A DNA stretch of 14,878 bases from UBA4874 sp002399435 (GTDB lineage Bacteria; Bacillota; Clostridia; Caldicoprobacterales; DTU083): the NCBI GenBank assembly GCA_036823195.1, contig DAISGI010000052.1, positions 1 to 14,878 on the forward strand. The letters are read 5' to 3'. Below the pieces are notes generated by a model. It did not search any database. It was given only the letters and a program-made list of their open reading frames with translations, and was not told the origin of the DNA. Positions 6,475 through 13,413 of the stretch are shown here, in pieces (within the stretch, counting starts at the first letter, position 1; each line of letters starts with the position of its first letter). A program made the position numbers and the translations under genes.

Positions 6475-7497
6475 ATGAGTAATCTAGATTCAGCTGTACT
6501 TCGGGACAAAGTTGCAGGGGCTCTTTATGGACAGGCTCTCGGTGATGCGTTCGGCATGCCCGGCGAGCTTTGGGGAAAGAAACGTGCAAGAAAATTCTTT
6601 GGTGGCCTGATCACAGAATTGATTGACGGCCCGGATGAGAACGATGTGGCTTTCAACTATGAGAAAGGCCAATTCACGGATGATACAGGTCAGGCCCTTG
6701 TCCTTCTTGACTCTGTTGCATCGGCAAATTATGAACCGGACGCGAGAGACATCGCGAAAAGGATGCTTGAGTGGGCTGACCGCGAAAACGCCTTTGAGAA
6801 TAACATTCTCGGTCCAACCACAAAGCTTGCGCTTGCCGATTTCCGTGAAGGACGTGATGCATCCGGAACAACGGACAAAGCGCTTTCCAATGGATCCGCT
6901 ATGAGAATCGGACCAATCGGTGCAATGCTCTCCCCGGACAAAAAGGAAAAACTCGTCGATTATGTCTATGATGTAACAAGAGCGACTCACACAAGTGATG
7001 TCACCATTGCCGGTGCTGCAATGATCGCGGAAGGTGTCGCATCCGCAATTGTCAACGATGACTTCGGGAAGGTGCTGGACGATATTCTCGCAGTGGAACC
7101 GATCGGTTACGACAAAGGGGCGGAGACCTGCAGCCCGCGTCTTGCGGAACGCGTTAAGCTCGGCGTAGGATTTGCTCATCAGTATCCGGGCCAGGACGAA
7201 GAATTTCTCCAGAAGGTCTACGATGTTGTCGGGACCGGCGTACCGATCATTGAATCGGTTCCTGCAGCTATCACCGTTGCTTACTATGCACAGGATCCGA
7301 ACCGATCCGCTTTTCTCTGCGCCAACATGGGAGGCGACACAGATACAATCGGAGCGATGGCAACGGCGATCTGCGGAGCATTTACCGGTGCACAAGCCAT
7401 CAAGGCCGGGTATCGTGATCTTCTCAACAGGCAGAACGACGTAAACTTTGACTCTTATATCGATATTATCATGAAAGGACGGAACATCCTAAAATGA
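6475..7497 (+). CDS. ADP-ribosylglycohydrolase family protein
   Basis: This 340-residue cytoplasmic enzyme of the DraG/ARH family hydrolyses the glycosidic bond at C1'' of ADP-ribose or related ribosides using a two-metal (usually Mg2+) centre. The metal ligands are visible: TDDT at 68-71 and GGDTDT at 286-291, with the family opening GALYGQALGDAFGMP (15-29), SNGSAMRIGP (138-147) and TRATHTS (168-174) between. Length and motif order are normal, so it is likely active. The ATG at 6475 was chosen because AGGAGGAG lies 2 nt before it; the frame extends 51 codons further upstream, but that stretch lies in the promoter region and has no coding character. Its stop overlaps the start of the kinase gene (ATGA). 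With a kinase and a PnuC-type transporter next door it more likely works on a small molecule than on a modified protein; that is inference. Confidence 0.93.
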   Translation: MSNLDSAVLRDKVAGALYGQALGDAFGMPGELWGKKRARKFFGGLITELIDGPDENDVAFNYEKGQFTDDTGQALVLLDSVASANYEPDARDIAKRMLEWADRENAFENNILGPTTKLALADFREGRDASGTTDKALSNGSAMRIGPIGAMLSPDKKEKLVDYVYDVTRATHTSDVTIAGAAMIAEGVASAIVNDDFGKVLDDILAVEPIGYDKGAETCSPRLAERVKLGVGFAHQYPGQDEEFLQKVYDVVGTGVPIIESVPAAITVAYYAQDPNRSAFLCANMGGDTDTIGAMATAICGAFTGAQAIKAGYRDLLNRQNDVNFDSYIDIIMKGRNILK

Positions 7498-8405
7498 AAA
7501 CACTTGTTGTCGGTGCTGCCATTGTCGATCAGATGATGATGATTGACCGTCTTCCCCTAAGCGGTGAGGACATCCCATGCCGTGAGACAAAAACCGTCAT
7601 CGGCGGATGCGCCTTCAATGTTGCCAGTACAATGAGAAATATCGGCGCGTCCCATGACCTCTGCGTGCCAGTCGGAACCGGAATGTATGCAGAGCTGATC
7701 CAGAAAGGCCTAAAGGAAAACGGCTATCCGGTCCTTCTCCACACGGATGCAATGGACAACGGGTACTGCCTGAGTCTTGTCGAGAATACAGGTGAGAGAA
7801 CCTTCATCACCGTTGTCGGCGCCGAAGGCCACTTTGAAAAAGAATGGCTGGACAGGATCGATCTCAGTGAATACGGACAGATCTACCTTGCAGGCTATCA
7901 GGTCGCCGGTGCATCCGGACAGATACTCGCCGACTGGCTTCGCGATTCGAAGACGAGCGCCAGAGTCTTCTTTGCACCGGGACCAGTCATCACAACAATT
8001 TCCTCGAAAATCATGAATGAACTTCTCTCCCTGCATCCGATCCTTCACATCAATGAAAAAGAAGCCAAAGATTTCACACAGAACGAACATATCGAGACGG
8101 CTCTGCACATCTTATATGAAAGAACCGGAGCTCCGGTCATCGTGACTCTCGGTTCAAAAGGAACTGCCTATTTCGACGGAAGCGGGACAAAAATCATTCC
8201 GTCTGAACCGGCCAGGGTCGTCGATACGGTTGGCGCAGGAGACAGCCATATAGGCGCAGTCATGAGCGGACTTGCCCTCGGTAAATCCCTGGAGGAATCC
8301 ATTGCTGTTGCGAATCGTGTCGCCGGTGCCATCGTGGCAACACAGGGACCGACAATGACAAAAGAAGATTTTGATCGAAAACAGATTATCTGCTTTACAG
8401 CATGA
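7494..8405 (+). CDS. PfkB-family carbohydrate/nucleoside kinase
   Basis: This 303-residue ribokinase-fold enzyme should transfer the ATP gamma-phosphate to a sugar or nucleoside hydroxyl. Visible features are the N-terminal substrate motif IGGCAFNVA (36-44), the NEKE phosphate/Mg2+ motif (187-190), TLGSKG (218-223) and the anion-hole/catalytic signature DTVGAGDS (244-251), with Asp250 as the expected base. The residue after that motif is His where many ribokinases have Phe. Its start overlaps the hydrolase stop by 4 nt, so translation is probably coupled. The substrate is not evident: neighbours suggest ribose, a nucleoside such as nicotinamide riboside, or ADP-ribose-derived sugar. No pseudouridine glycosidase gene lies beside it, which argues against a pseudouridine kinase. 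Confidence 0.9.
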   Translation: MKTLVVGAAIVDQMMMIDRLPLSGEDIPCRETKTVIGGCAFNVASTMRNIGASHDLCVPVGTGMYAELIQKGLKENGYPVLLHTDAMDNGYCLSLVENTGERTFITVVGAEGHFEKEWLDRIDLSEYGQIYLAGYQVAGASGQILADWLRDSKTSARVFFAPGPVITTISSKIMNELLSLHPILHINEKEAKDFTQNEHIETALHILYERTGAPVIVTLGSKGTAYFDGSGTKIIPSEPARVVDTVGAGDSHIGAVMSGLALGKSLEESIAVANRVAGAIVATQGPTMTKEDFDRKQIICFTA

Positions 8406-8429
8406 ACGGACAAGAATTTGCAGACCATA

Positions 8430-8447
8430 CCGGATTTGTAAATCCGG
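8430..8447 (+). repeat. Inverted repeat in the kinase-transporter spacer
   Basis: CCGGATTT (8430-8437) and AAATCCGG (8440-8447) form a perfect 8-bp inverted repeat around GT, in the 82-nt gap between the PfkB-type kinase and pnuC-type genes. It is followed by CGAATAGAG rather than a T-run, so it is not a normal terminator. It may stabilise or process the mRNA, or be a protein site. Confidence 0.5.
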
Positions 8448-8487
8448 CGAATAGAGAAAAAATTACCGAGAGTCGGAGGAAAATATC

Positions 8488-9183
8488 ATGAATAAGATCA
8501 GACATTATTTCGACGGTTGGAGTTGGAAAGAAAAAACATGGCTTGCGTTTGTTCTGATTTTCCAGACAGTAGCATGGGTAATTGACAAGGAATCCCTTTT
8601 CATGCTGGTCATGACGCTCACAAGTTCACTCAACCTTGTGCTCGGCGCAAAGGGCAAGGTAGAAGGCCTGTATTTTGCAATCATCAACAGTGCCCTCTAT
8701 GCGATTCAGTGTTTCGGCATCCCGCTTTACGGTGAGATCATGTACAGCCTCGCATACAGCATCCCTGTCAGTATCGCTTCCATCGTTCTCTGGAAAAAGA
8801 ACACGGCTGACGGTGGCGAAGTCAAGTTCCGCACGATGACAAAGAAGGGCATCCTGCTCATGACCGCGGTTACGATTGTGGGTGTCTTCGGTTATGCGGC
8901 AGTCCTCAAGGCAATGGGCGGCGGATTTGCATTCATGGATTCCCTGACGACAGTTGTCGCAGTGGTTGCAAGTTTCCTTTACATGAAACGCTACTCTGAG
9001 CAGTGGCTGATGTGGGTCATCGTCAATGTGTTCTCTGTCGTTATGTGGATCATGGTATTCGCATCTGGCGACAAGTCGGCTCTGTTGATCATCATCATGA
9101 AGGCTATCAACATGATCAACTCCACATACGGCTATTTCAACTGGAGAAAGATCGCGAAGGAGATCAATGTAGCAGATGCCTGA
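8488..9183 (+). CDS. pnuC: PnuC-family nicotinamide riboside/nucleoside transporter
   Basis: This 231-residue membrane protein belongs to the PnuC family, facilitators that move vitamin-like ribosides (usually nicotinamide riboside) down a gradient maintained by phosphorylation inside the cell. It has about seven hydrophobic segments after a short N-terminal WSWKEK region. The conserved-type parts are SLNLVLGAKGKVEGLYF, INSALYAIQCFGIPLYGE and the C-terminal NMINSTYGYFNWRK, which matches the W-N-x-YGYxNW ending of PnuC proteins. GGAGG at 8475-8479 precedes the ATG. PnuC relatives also carry thiamine, riboflavin or deoxynucleosides, and no nicotinamide riboside kinase (NadR/NrtR type) is in the window, so the cargo is open; the upstream PfkB-type kinase is the natural candidate for metabolic trapping. 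It is the last gene before a terminator. Confidence 0.85.
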   Translation: MNKIRHYFDGWSWKEKTWLAFVLIFQTVAWVIDKESLFMLVMTLTSSLNLVLGAKGKVEGLYFAIINSALYAIQCFGIPLYGEIMYSLAYSIPVSIASIVLWKKNTADGGEVKFRTMTKKGILLMTAVTIVGVFGYAAVLKAMGGGFAFMDSLTTVVAVVASFLYMKRYSEQWLMWVIVNVFSVVMWIMVFASGDKSALLIIIMKAINMINSTYGYFNWRKIAKEINVADA

Positions 9184-9205
9184 ACAGCAGCCCTGAAGTA
9201 ATGGT

Positions 9206-9240
9206 ACAGGCCGTCACAACAGACGGTCTGTATCTTTCTT
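9206..9240 (+). terminator. Terminator after the pnuC-type gene
   Basis: ACAGGCCGTC (9206-9215) pairs with GACGGTCTGT (9222-9231) over 10 bp with one G-U, loop ACAACA, followed by the T-rich ATCTTTCTT. It begins 23 nt after the stop codon. It separates the transporter operon from the regulator gene, which would then need its own promoter; TGTTAAGAT at 9249-9257 is an extended -10 candidate. Confidence 0.6.
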
Positions 9241-9368
9241 CCCGGATATGTTAAGATATATGAAAACATGACTATCGCATGGATGTGAAAGTGCGTGTAT
9301 TGCAATGATATTTGCTCAGGATATTGGAATGGAACTTCCGTTCCCGATCCGGAATGAAGAGGTACTAA

Positions 9369-10079
9369 ATGACAAAATACGAACAGATCATGAATGACAT
9401 TAAGTCAAAGATCGCATCACACCAGTATAAAGAAAATCAGGTTATTCCGTCCGAGCACCAGATGTGTGAGGAGTATGGCGTAAGCCGGATCACCGTACGA
9501 AAAGCAATTGACTGCCTGGTAAACGAAGGTATGCTGTACCGCATCAGCCGTAAGGGCTGTTTCGTCCGGGAAACAGCGGACCAGAAACTTTCCCACATCT
9601 ATAGCTTTACAGAAGCCATTCTCAACCAGGGCAAAACTCCTTCACGGAAGCAGCTCTCCCTCACAAAAGAGCCTGCGGGTGACCAATACGCAAAGCTTTT
9701 CAGCATTGATAAAAAAGAAGTTGTTTACATCTTGAAATGCCTTTATTTTGCGGATGGCACTCCCTACTGCGTCAACAGTTCCGTGCTTCCCGAAAACCGT
9801 TTTCCGAAACTGGAGTTCTTTGACTTTAACAGCCGCTCTCTTTACGATGTGTTGAAGTCATTCTATGATCTGAATATGTCCCGCGCGACACAGAATATCT
9901 CCGCCGTCCGTGGAAATGAAGAGATCTGTGACTTCCTCCACATAGACAGTGCACAGCCTCTCCTTCGTATCAATGCAACATCATTCTGTCTTGATGGCGG
10001 AAAGGAGCACGCATTCGAGAGATATGAGGCGGATATCCTGACAGATATACTGGATTACTATGTAGAAAAATACGATTAA
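9369..10079 (+). CDS. GntR-family regulator, HutC subfamily (UTRA domain)
   Basis: This is a 236-residue transcription factor. Residues 1-70 form the GntR winged helix-turn-helix: VIPSEHQMCEEYGVSRITVRKAI-type text at about 25-47, followed by the wing LYRISRKGCFV. Residues about 75-235 match a UTRA ligand-binding domain, with YILKCLYFADGTPYCV near the middle and an ERYEADILTD ending. HutC-type repressors usually sense a sugar, amino acid or nucleoside derivative of the pathway they control. The gene lies directly downstream of the hydrolase-kinase-transporter operon on the same strand, so that operon and its repeat array are the likely targets. The start follows GAAGAGG. No terminator was recognised in the 65 nt before the convergent deacetylase gene. 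Confidence 0.9.
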   Translation: MTKYEQIMNDIKSKIASHQYKENQVIPSEHQMCEEYGVSRITVRKAIDCLVNEGMLYRISRKGCFVRETADQKLSHIYSFTEAILNQGKTPSRKQLSLTKEPAGDQYAKLFSIDKKEVVYILKCLYFADGTPYCVNSSVLPENRFPKLEFFDFNSRSLYDVLKSFYDLNMSRATQNISAVRGNEEICDFLHIDSAQPLLRINATSFCLDGGKEHAFERYEADILTDILDYYVEKYD

Positions 10080-10144
10080 GCGCTCAGAAAATGATACTAT
10101 TCCTTAATCTCCTCCACAATCTGTTTCTGCAGAATTATTCAACC

Positions 10145-10849
10145 TCATAGGGAATCCAATAATATCTCCCTATTGGTTCCATAAAAAATATCCTTATTTC
10201 CCGAGAGCATCTCCAGAAATCGTTCAAACTCGCTCCAGGTGTCATGGATGTCCAGTTCATAACTATGGCCCCAAATATAAAAAATCTGTGGGCTGTCCGG
10301 CTTCATTTCCAGAAATTTTCTGCCAAGATCAAACATTTTTTCCATATCTATCCCATGATATACCGAGGGTTTTAACTGAAACAGATCCCTTTGCTTCTCA
10401 AATCCGTAATTACATATGGTCGTGCGGGCGTATTTTATTTTCGTACAATTTTTTATTAATTCAGCAACCTTTTCTGTATAATTTACTCCGCCTCCCGGAT
10501 ATGCCATTCCCACCACAGGATACCCGGCCAAACAGCTTAAATTCTCTCTGTCCGACTCTACCTGGCGAATAATCGTTGCTGTATCTGTAATTCTGGATAA
10601 ATTGGTGTGTCTTAAGGTATGTACTGCGATCTCATGTCCTTTATAAAGCCCACGCACTTCCTTTGCCGCTACCTTTGTGTGATTTACCTTAACGCCTTCC
10701 CTGATAAGGTATTCTTCCTGACCCAGGAGTTCCGAATTAAGATTAAATGTAGCCTTCATACCATATTTATTCAACAATGCTACCATGCGCCTGTCCTGCA
10801 GCACACCATCATCATAACTGAACGTTAAAGCTTTCTTCCAACCATTCAT
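10145..10849 (-). CDS. Polysaccharide deacetylase-like (NodB domain) protein
   Basis: This 234-residue protein carries a complete NodB-homology domain, which removes acetyl groups from carbohydrates with one divalent metal. Visible motifs are TFSYDDG (9-15, with Asp13/Asp14), HTLRH (77-81, the two metal-binding histidines), AYPGGGVN (116-123) and WGHSYE (193-198, with catalytic-type His195). There is no signal peptide or membrane anchor, unlike peptidoglycan deacetylases, so it probably acts inside the cell on a small acetylated sugar or is exported by another route. The ATG at 10849 follows AGGAGGAG; an upstream in-frame start would add 11 basic residues without a ribosome binding site. A good promoter lies 50-80 nt upstream. 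It is convergent with the GntR gene and has no obvious partner. Confidence 0.85.
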   Translation of the reverse strand: MNGWKKALTFSYDDGVLQDRRMVALLNKYGMKATFNLNSELLGQEEYLIREGVKVNHTKVAAKEVRGLYKGHEIAVHTLRHTNLSRITDTATIIRQVESDRENLSCLAGYPVVGMAYPGGGVNYTEKVAELIKNCTKIKYARTTICNYGFEKQRDLFQLKPSVYHGIDMEKMFDLGRKFLEMKPDSPQIFYIWGHSYELDIHDTWSEFERFLEMLSGNKDIFYGTNREILLDSL

Positions 10850-10899
10850 TCTCTTTCTCCTCCTATTGTGCCGTACATTCACCAGATTGCCAATACTTT

Positions 10900-10928
10900 A
10901 TTATACACGAAATATGATTCTCTGAAAA
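10900..10928 (-). promoter_or_regulatory. Promoter of the deacetylase-like gene
   Basis: On the minus strand, TTTTCA (10928-10923), a 17-bp spacer and a perfect TATAAT (10905-10900) lie about 50 nt before the start codon at 10849. The -35 is only partly consensus. Confidence 0.6.
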
Positions 10929-11061
10929 ATGTAATTTTCCGACTTCTTTCACGCAATAAACCGACTTTTCATCTCAGAAAATACCAATATCTTTTCAGCA
11001 GAGCCAGTAAAAAGAGACCATTGGATTTTCTTCTATTCAAACAATTTTTCTGTCATAGATG

Positions 11062-11095
11062 GGTGGCTGATGCAAAATGCATCAGCCACCGTTTT
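11062..11095 (+). terminator. Perfect 13-bp hairpin, terminator-like on the plus strand
   Basis: GGTGGCTGATGCA (11062-11074) pairs perfectly with TGCATCAGCCACC (11078-11090), loop AAA, followed by GTTTT on the plus strand. On the minus strand the stem is followed by CATCTATGAC, which is not T-rich. It lies 107 nt past the lysS stop codon, so it may end or protect lysS mRNA, but its T-tract faces the other way. Confidence 0.55.
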
Positions 11096-11154
11096 CCACA
11101 ACCTGTCTCGGTGCTAAATTGGGTATTAAATTGTTATTAATAGCCGATTCATTT

Positions 11155-11189
11155 AAGCCTTAGGAAGTCCCCTATTTATAGGCTTTTTT
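11155..11189 (+). terminator. Bidirectional-type hairpin next to the lysS stop
   Basis: AAGCCT (11155-11160) pairs with AGGCTT (11180-11185), and inside it TAGG (11161-11164) pairs with CCTA (11171-11174). A T6 run (11184-11189) follows on the plus strand. It begins 8 nt past the lysS stop on the minus strand, where the exit side is AAATGAATC. The best reading is a boundary element that stops plus-strand transcription into lysS; a weak lysS terminator is possible. Confidence 0.4.
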
Positions 11190-11196
11190 CAGTCTC

Positions 11197-12735
11197 TTAC
11201 TTCTCCAGTGGCTTCATCGTCGGAAAGAGAATCACATCCCGGATGGAGTAGGAATCGGTCAGCAGCATAACCAACCGGTCTATCCCAATTCCCAGGCCGC
11301 CGGTAGGAGGCATACCAATCTCCAGGGCGTTGACAAAATCTTCATCCATCCTCTCCGCTTCCTCGTTTCCGGCAGCTCTCTGCCTTGCCTGCTCCATAAA
11401 CCGCTCTCTCTGATCAATGGGGTCATTTAATTCGGAAAACGCGTTGCCAATCTCCCGGCCGCCAATAAATATTTCAAAGCGATAAGTCAGCCTGGGATCC
11501 TCTTTCTTTTTCTTTGCCAGCGGCGATATCTCAATGGGGTAATCCATTACAAAGGTAGGCTTCCGCAACTGTTCCTCCACCTTTTCTTCAAATATGGCAT
11601 AAAGTACTTCGCCCCAGGTTGTTTTCCCTTCTGTCGAAACACCAATCTCCTCCGCGGCCTTTCGCGCTTCTCCGTCGCTCATGATTGCCGGCATATCCAC
11701 TCCGGCATACTTCCGAACCGCATCGATCATGGTAATACGATCCCATGGCGGGGTCAGGTTTACTTCCTCTCCCTGATAGGTCAGGGCATCCGATCCGAGT
11801 ACCTTTTCTGCTACGGTGGATATCATGCTTTCCGTCAGGCTCATCATATCATGATAATCCGCATATGCCTCATACAGTTCAATGGTGGTAAACTCCGGAT
11901 TGTGCTTGATGTCCATGCCTTCATTACGGAAGATACGTCCTATTTCATATACTTTGTCAAAACCGCCTACCACCAGCCGTTTCAAATGAAGCTCCGTGGC
12001 AATTCTCATGTACATATCAATATTCAGGGCATTGTGATGCGTCACAAAGGGACGCGCGGCAGCTCCTCCGGCGGAATTATGCAATACCGGAGTCTCCACT
12101 TCCAGATAGCCCCTGCTGTCCAGATACTTCCGGATTTCCTGCAGAATTCTGGAGCGGGTCACAAAGGTATGACGCACCTCCGGGTTGACAATCATATCCA
12201 CATATCTTTGCCGGTATCTCAGATCCGGATCCTTGAGACCATGCCATTTTTCCGGCAGAGGCTGAAGGGATTTGGACAAAAGGGTGAGTTCCTGTGCACG
12301 AACCGTGATCTCTCCCCTGCGTGTACGAAAGACGCTTCCCGTTACCCCTACAATATCTCCTATATCATAAGCCTTAAAGTCTTCATACGCTTCTTTGCCC
12401 AATGCATTGATCTGAACATACATCTGAATCTTTCCCCGGGAATCCAGAATATGTGCAAAACTCGCTTTTCCCATGATCCTTTTGGACATCATACGGCCTG
12501 CCAGCGTAACTTTCTGATCCTCCAGCTGATCAAAATGGGCTAATATATCCTCGGAATAATGGGTTGGACGAAATTTCGTGATCTCATAAGGATCCTTTCC
12601 TGATTCTTTCAGATTTTCTAACTTTTCCCTTCTTACACGAAGAATCTCGTTGAGATCTTCCTCTGTCTGCTCTTGTCCCGTTTGTTTCCTGTCACTCTGG
12701 TCCCTATTGTTGCTTTGGTTCACTGATTTTCTCAC
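11197..12735 (-). CDS. lysS: Lysyl-tRNA synthetase, class II
   Basis: This 512-residue cytoplasmic enzyme charges tRNA-Lys with lysine. A polar, Gln/Asn/Arg-rich start (1-25) precedes the usual helix (26-45), an OB-fold anticodon-binding domain (about 75-155, with the VTLAGRMMSKRIMGKASF opening) and the class II catalytic core: motif 1 around RYRQRYVDMIVNPEVR (173-188), motif 2 RIFRNEG...HNPEFT (267-283) and motif 3 GLGIGIDR (480-487). Length is typical. It starts with GTG, 3 nt after the greA stop; a second GTG at codon 5 (12723) is better spaced from the GGTGAG sequence and may be the real start. Translation is probably coupled to greA. No T-box leader was seen. Confidence 0.97.
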   Translation of the reverse strand: MRKSVNQSNNRDQSDRKQTGQEQTEEDLNEILRVRREKLENLKESGKDPYEITKFRPTHYSEDILAHFDQLEDQKVTLAGRMMSKRIMGKASFAHILDSRGKIQMYVQINALGKEAYEDFKAYDIGDIVGVTGSVFRTRRGEITVRAQELTLLSKSLQPLPEKWHGLKDPDLRYRQRYVDMIVNPEVRHTFVTRSRILQEIRKYLDSRGYLEVETPVLHNSAGGAAARPFVTHHNALNIDMYMRIATELHLKRLVVGGFDKVYEIGRIFRNEGMDIKHNPEFTTIELYEAYADYHDMMSLTESMISTVAEKVLGSDALTYQGEEVNLTPPWDRITMIDAVRKYAGVDMPAIMSDGEARKAAEEIGVSTEGKTTWGEVLYAIFEEKVEEQLRKPTFVMDYPIEISPLAKKKKEDPRLTYRFEIFIGGREIGNAFSELNDPIDQRERFMEQARQRAAGNEEAERMDEDFVNALEIGMPPTGGLGIGIDRLVMLLTDSYSIRDVILFPTMKPLEK

Positions 12736-12738
12736 CCT

Positions 12739-13215
12739 TTATTTATTAATTTCCAGTATCTTGAGTTTAATAACCCCGTCCGGAACGGCTACCTCCACCT
12801 CTGAACCGATGGATTTCCCAATCAACGCTCTTCCCACCGGAGATTCATTGGAAATCTTATTTTTGCCCGGATTGGCCTCCGCAGAACCTACAATGGTATA
12901 TTGGATGACATCATCGAATTCAATATCGAGAACCTTCACGGTAGCACCTACGCTTACCACATCCGTGGAGATATCTTCATCATCAATAATCCTGGCATTT
13001 CTCAGCAGTTTCTCAAGAGTCACGATGCGTCCCTCAATAAAAGCCTGTTCATTTTTTGCTTCATCGTATTCAGAGTTCTCACTCAGGTCACCAAATGCCA
13101 GGGCCTGTTTGATTCGATCGGCAACCTCCCTGCGGCGCACCGTTTTCAGTTTTTGAAGCTCCTGCTCCAGTTTTTGCACTCCTTCCGAAGTCAAAACTGT
13201 CTCCTTGTTGATCAT
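12739..13215 (-). CDS. greA: Transcription elongation factor GreA
   Basis: This 158-residue factor reactivates backtracked RNA polymerase by stimulating cleavage of the nascent RNA. The N-terminal coiled coil (about 8-75) reaches through the polymerase secondary channel; its tip motif GDLSENSEYDEAK (42-54) keeps the acidic residues Asp43 and Glu46. The C-terminal FKBP-like domain (about 82-158) shows the conserved SPVGRALIGKSIG stretch (125-137). AAGGGGAG precedes the ATG. It is followed 3 nt later by lysS, the usual order in Clostridia. A terminator hairpin separates it from the upstream gene and a TATAAT lies just before its ribosome binding site, so greA-lysS probably form one unit. Confidence 0.97.
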   Translation of the reverse strand: MINKETVLTSEGVQKLEQELQKLKTVRRREVADRIKQALAFGDLSENSEYDEAKNEQAFIEGRIVTLEKLLRNARIIDDEDISTDVVSVGATVKVLDIEFDDVIQYTIVGSAEANPGKNKISNESPVGRALIGKSIGSEVEVAVPDGVIKLKILEINK

Positions 13216-13235
13216 AATTCCATTCTCCCCTTCAA

Positions 13236-13248
13236 ATATTATATACCA
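13236..13248 (-). promoter_or_regulatory. Probable -10 region of greA-lysS
   Basis: On the minus strand the 13-mer TGGTATATAATAT contains TATAAT (13243-13238) or an extended -10 TGGTATATA. It lies 21-33 nt before the greA start. No good -35 box is seen at 16-18 bp. The same 13-mer occurs twice in the 6283-6315 repeat array on the other strand. Confidence 0.45.
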
Positions 13249-13320
13249 AAAAATAATATGATGCCACTATACTCCCTGTGAATCATTCTTATTATCTGGC
13301 AATCCATGGAAATTCGATTA

Positions 13321-13360
13321 TGTTAAAGAAGCACTGCATACCCTTTCTTTCCTGCAGTGC
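13321..13360 (-). terminator. Terminator after the 356-residue gene
   Basis: On the minus strand GCACTGCA (13360-13353) pairs with TGCAGTGC (13338-13331), with a 14-nt loop, followed by TTCTTTAACAT. It lies 54 nt past the stop codon of the 13414-14484 gene and upstream of the greA promoter region. The T-run is imperfect and the loop is long. Confidence 0.5.
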
Positions 13361-13413
13361 CTGAATTCTTCGATTTTAATAACACCTATTATAAGTGGCA
13401 ACCCTCCATTTTG

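Larger units (their letters stand above)
10850..11196. other. Intergenic region with promoter and two hairpins, no gene
   Basis: The 347 bp between the deacetylase-like gene and lysS contain the minus-strand deacetylase promoter at the left end and two strong hairpins at 11062-11090 and 11155-11185, both followed by T-runs on the plus strand. A 90-codon open frame (10868-11140, +) starts inside the minus-strand ribosome binding site region, ends across the hairpin and has no coding character. No RNA gene was recognised. Confidence 0.6.

Noticed and set aside
6490..7395. A 301-codon minus-strand open frame opposite the hydrolase gene
   Set aside because: It is Cys- and Arg-rich with no recognisable domain, while the plus strand encodes an intact ADP-ribosylglycohydrolase with a strong ribosome binding site.
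7494..8405. Assignment of the PfkB-type gene as pseudouridine kinase
   Set aside because: No PsuG-type glycosidase lies nearby, and the neighbouring hydrolase is of the ADP-ribosylglycohydrolase family.
8406..8487. An NAD-responsive riboswitch before the pnuC-type gene
   Set aside because: Such leaders occur before pnuC in some Firmicutes, but the 82-nt spacer shows only one simple hairpin and I could not match the conserved loop bases. A covariance-model search would decide.
10148..10188. Inverted repeat CCAATA/TATTGG at the 3' end of the deacetylase-like gene
   Set aside because: It lies inside the coding region, the stem is short with a bulge, and no T-run follows on either strand.
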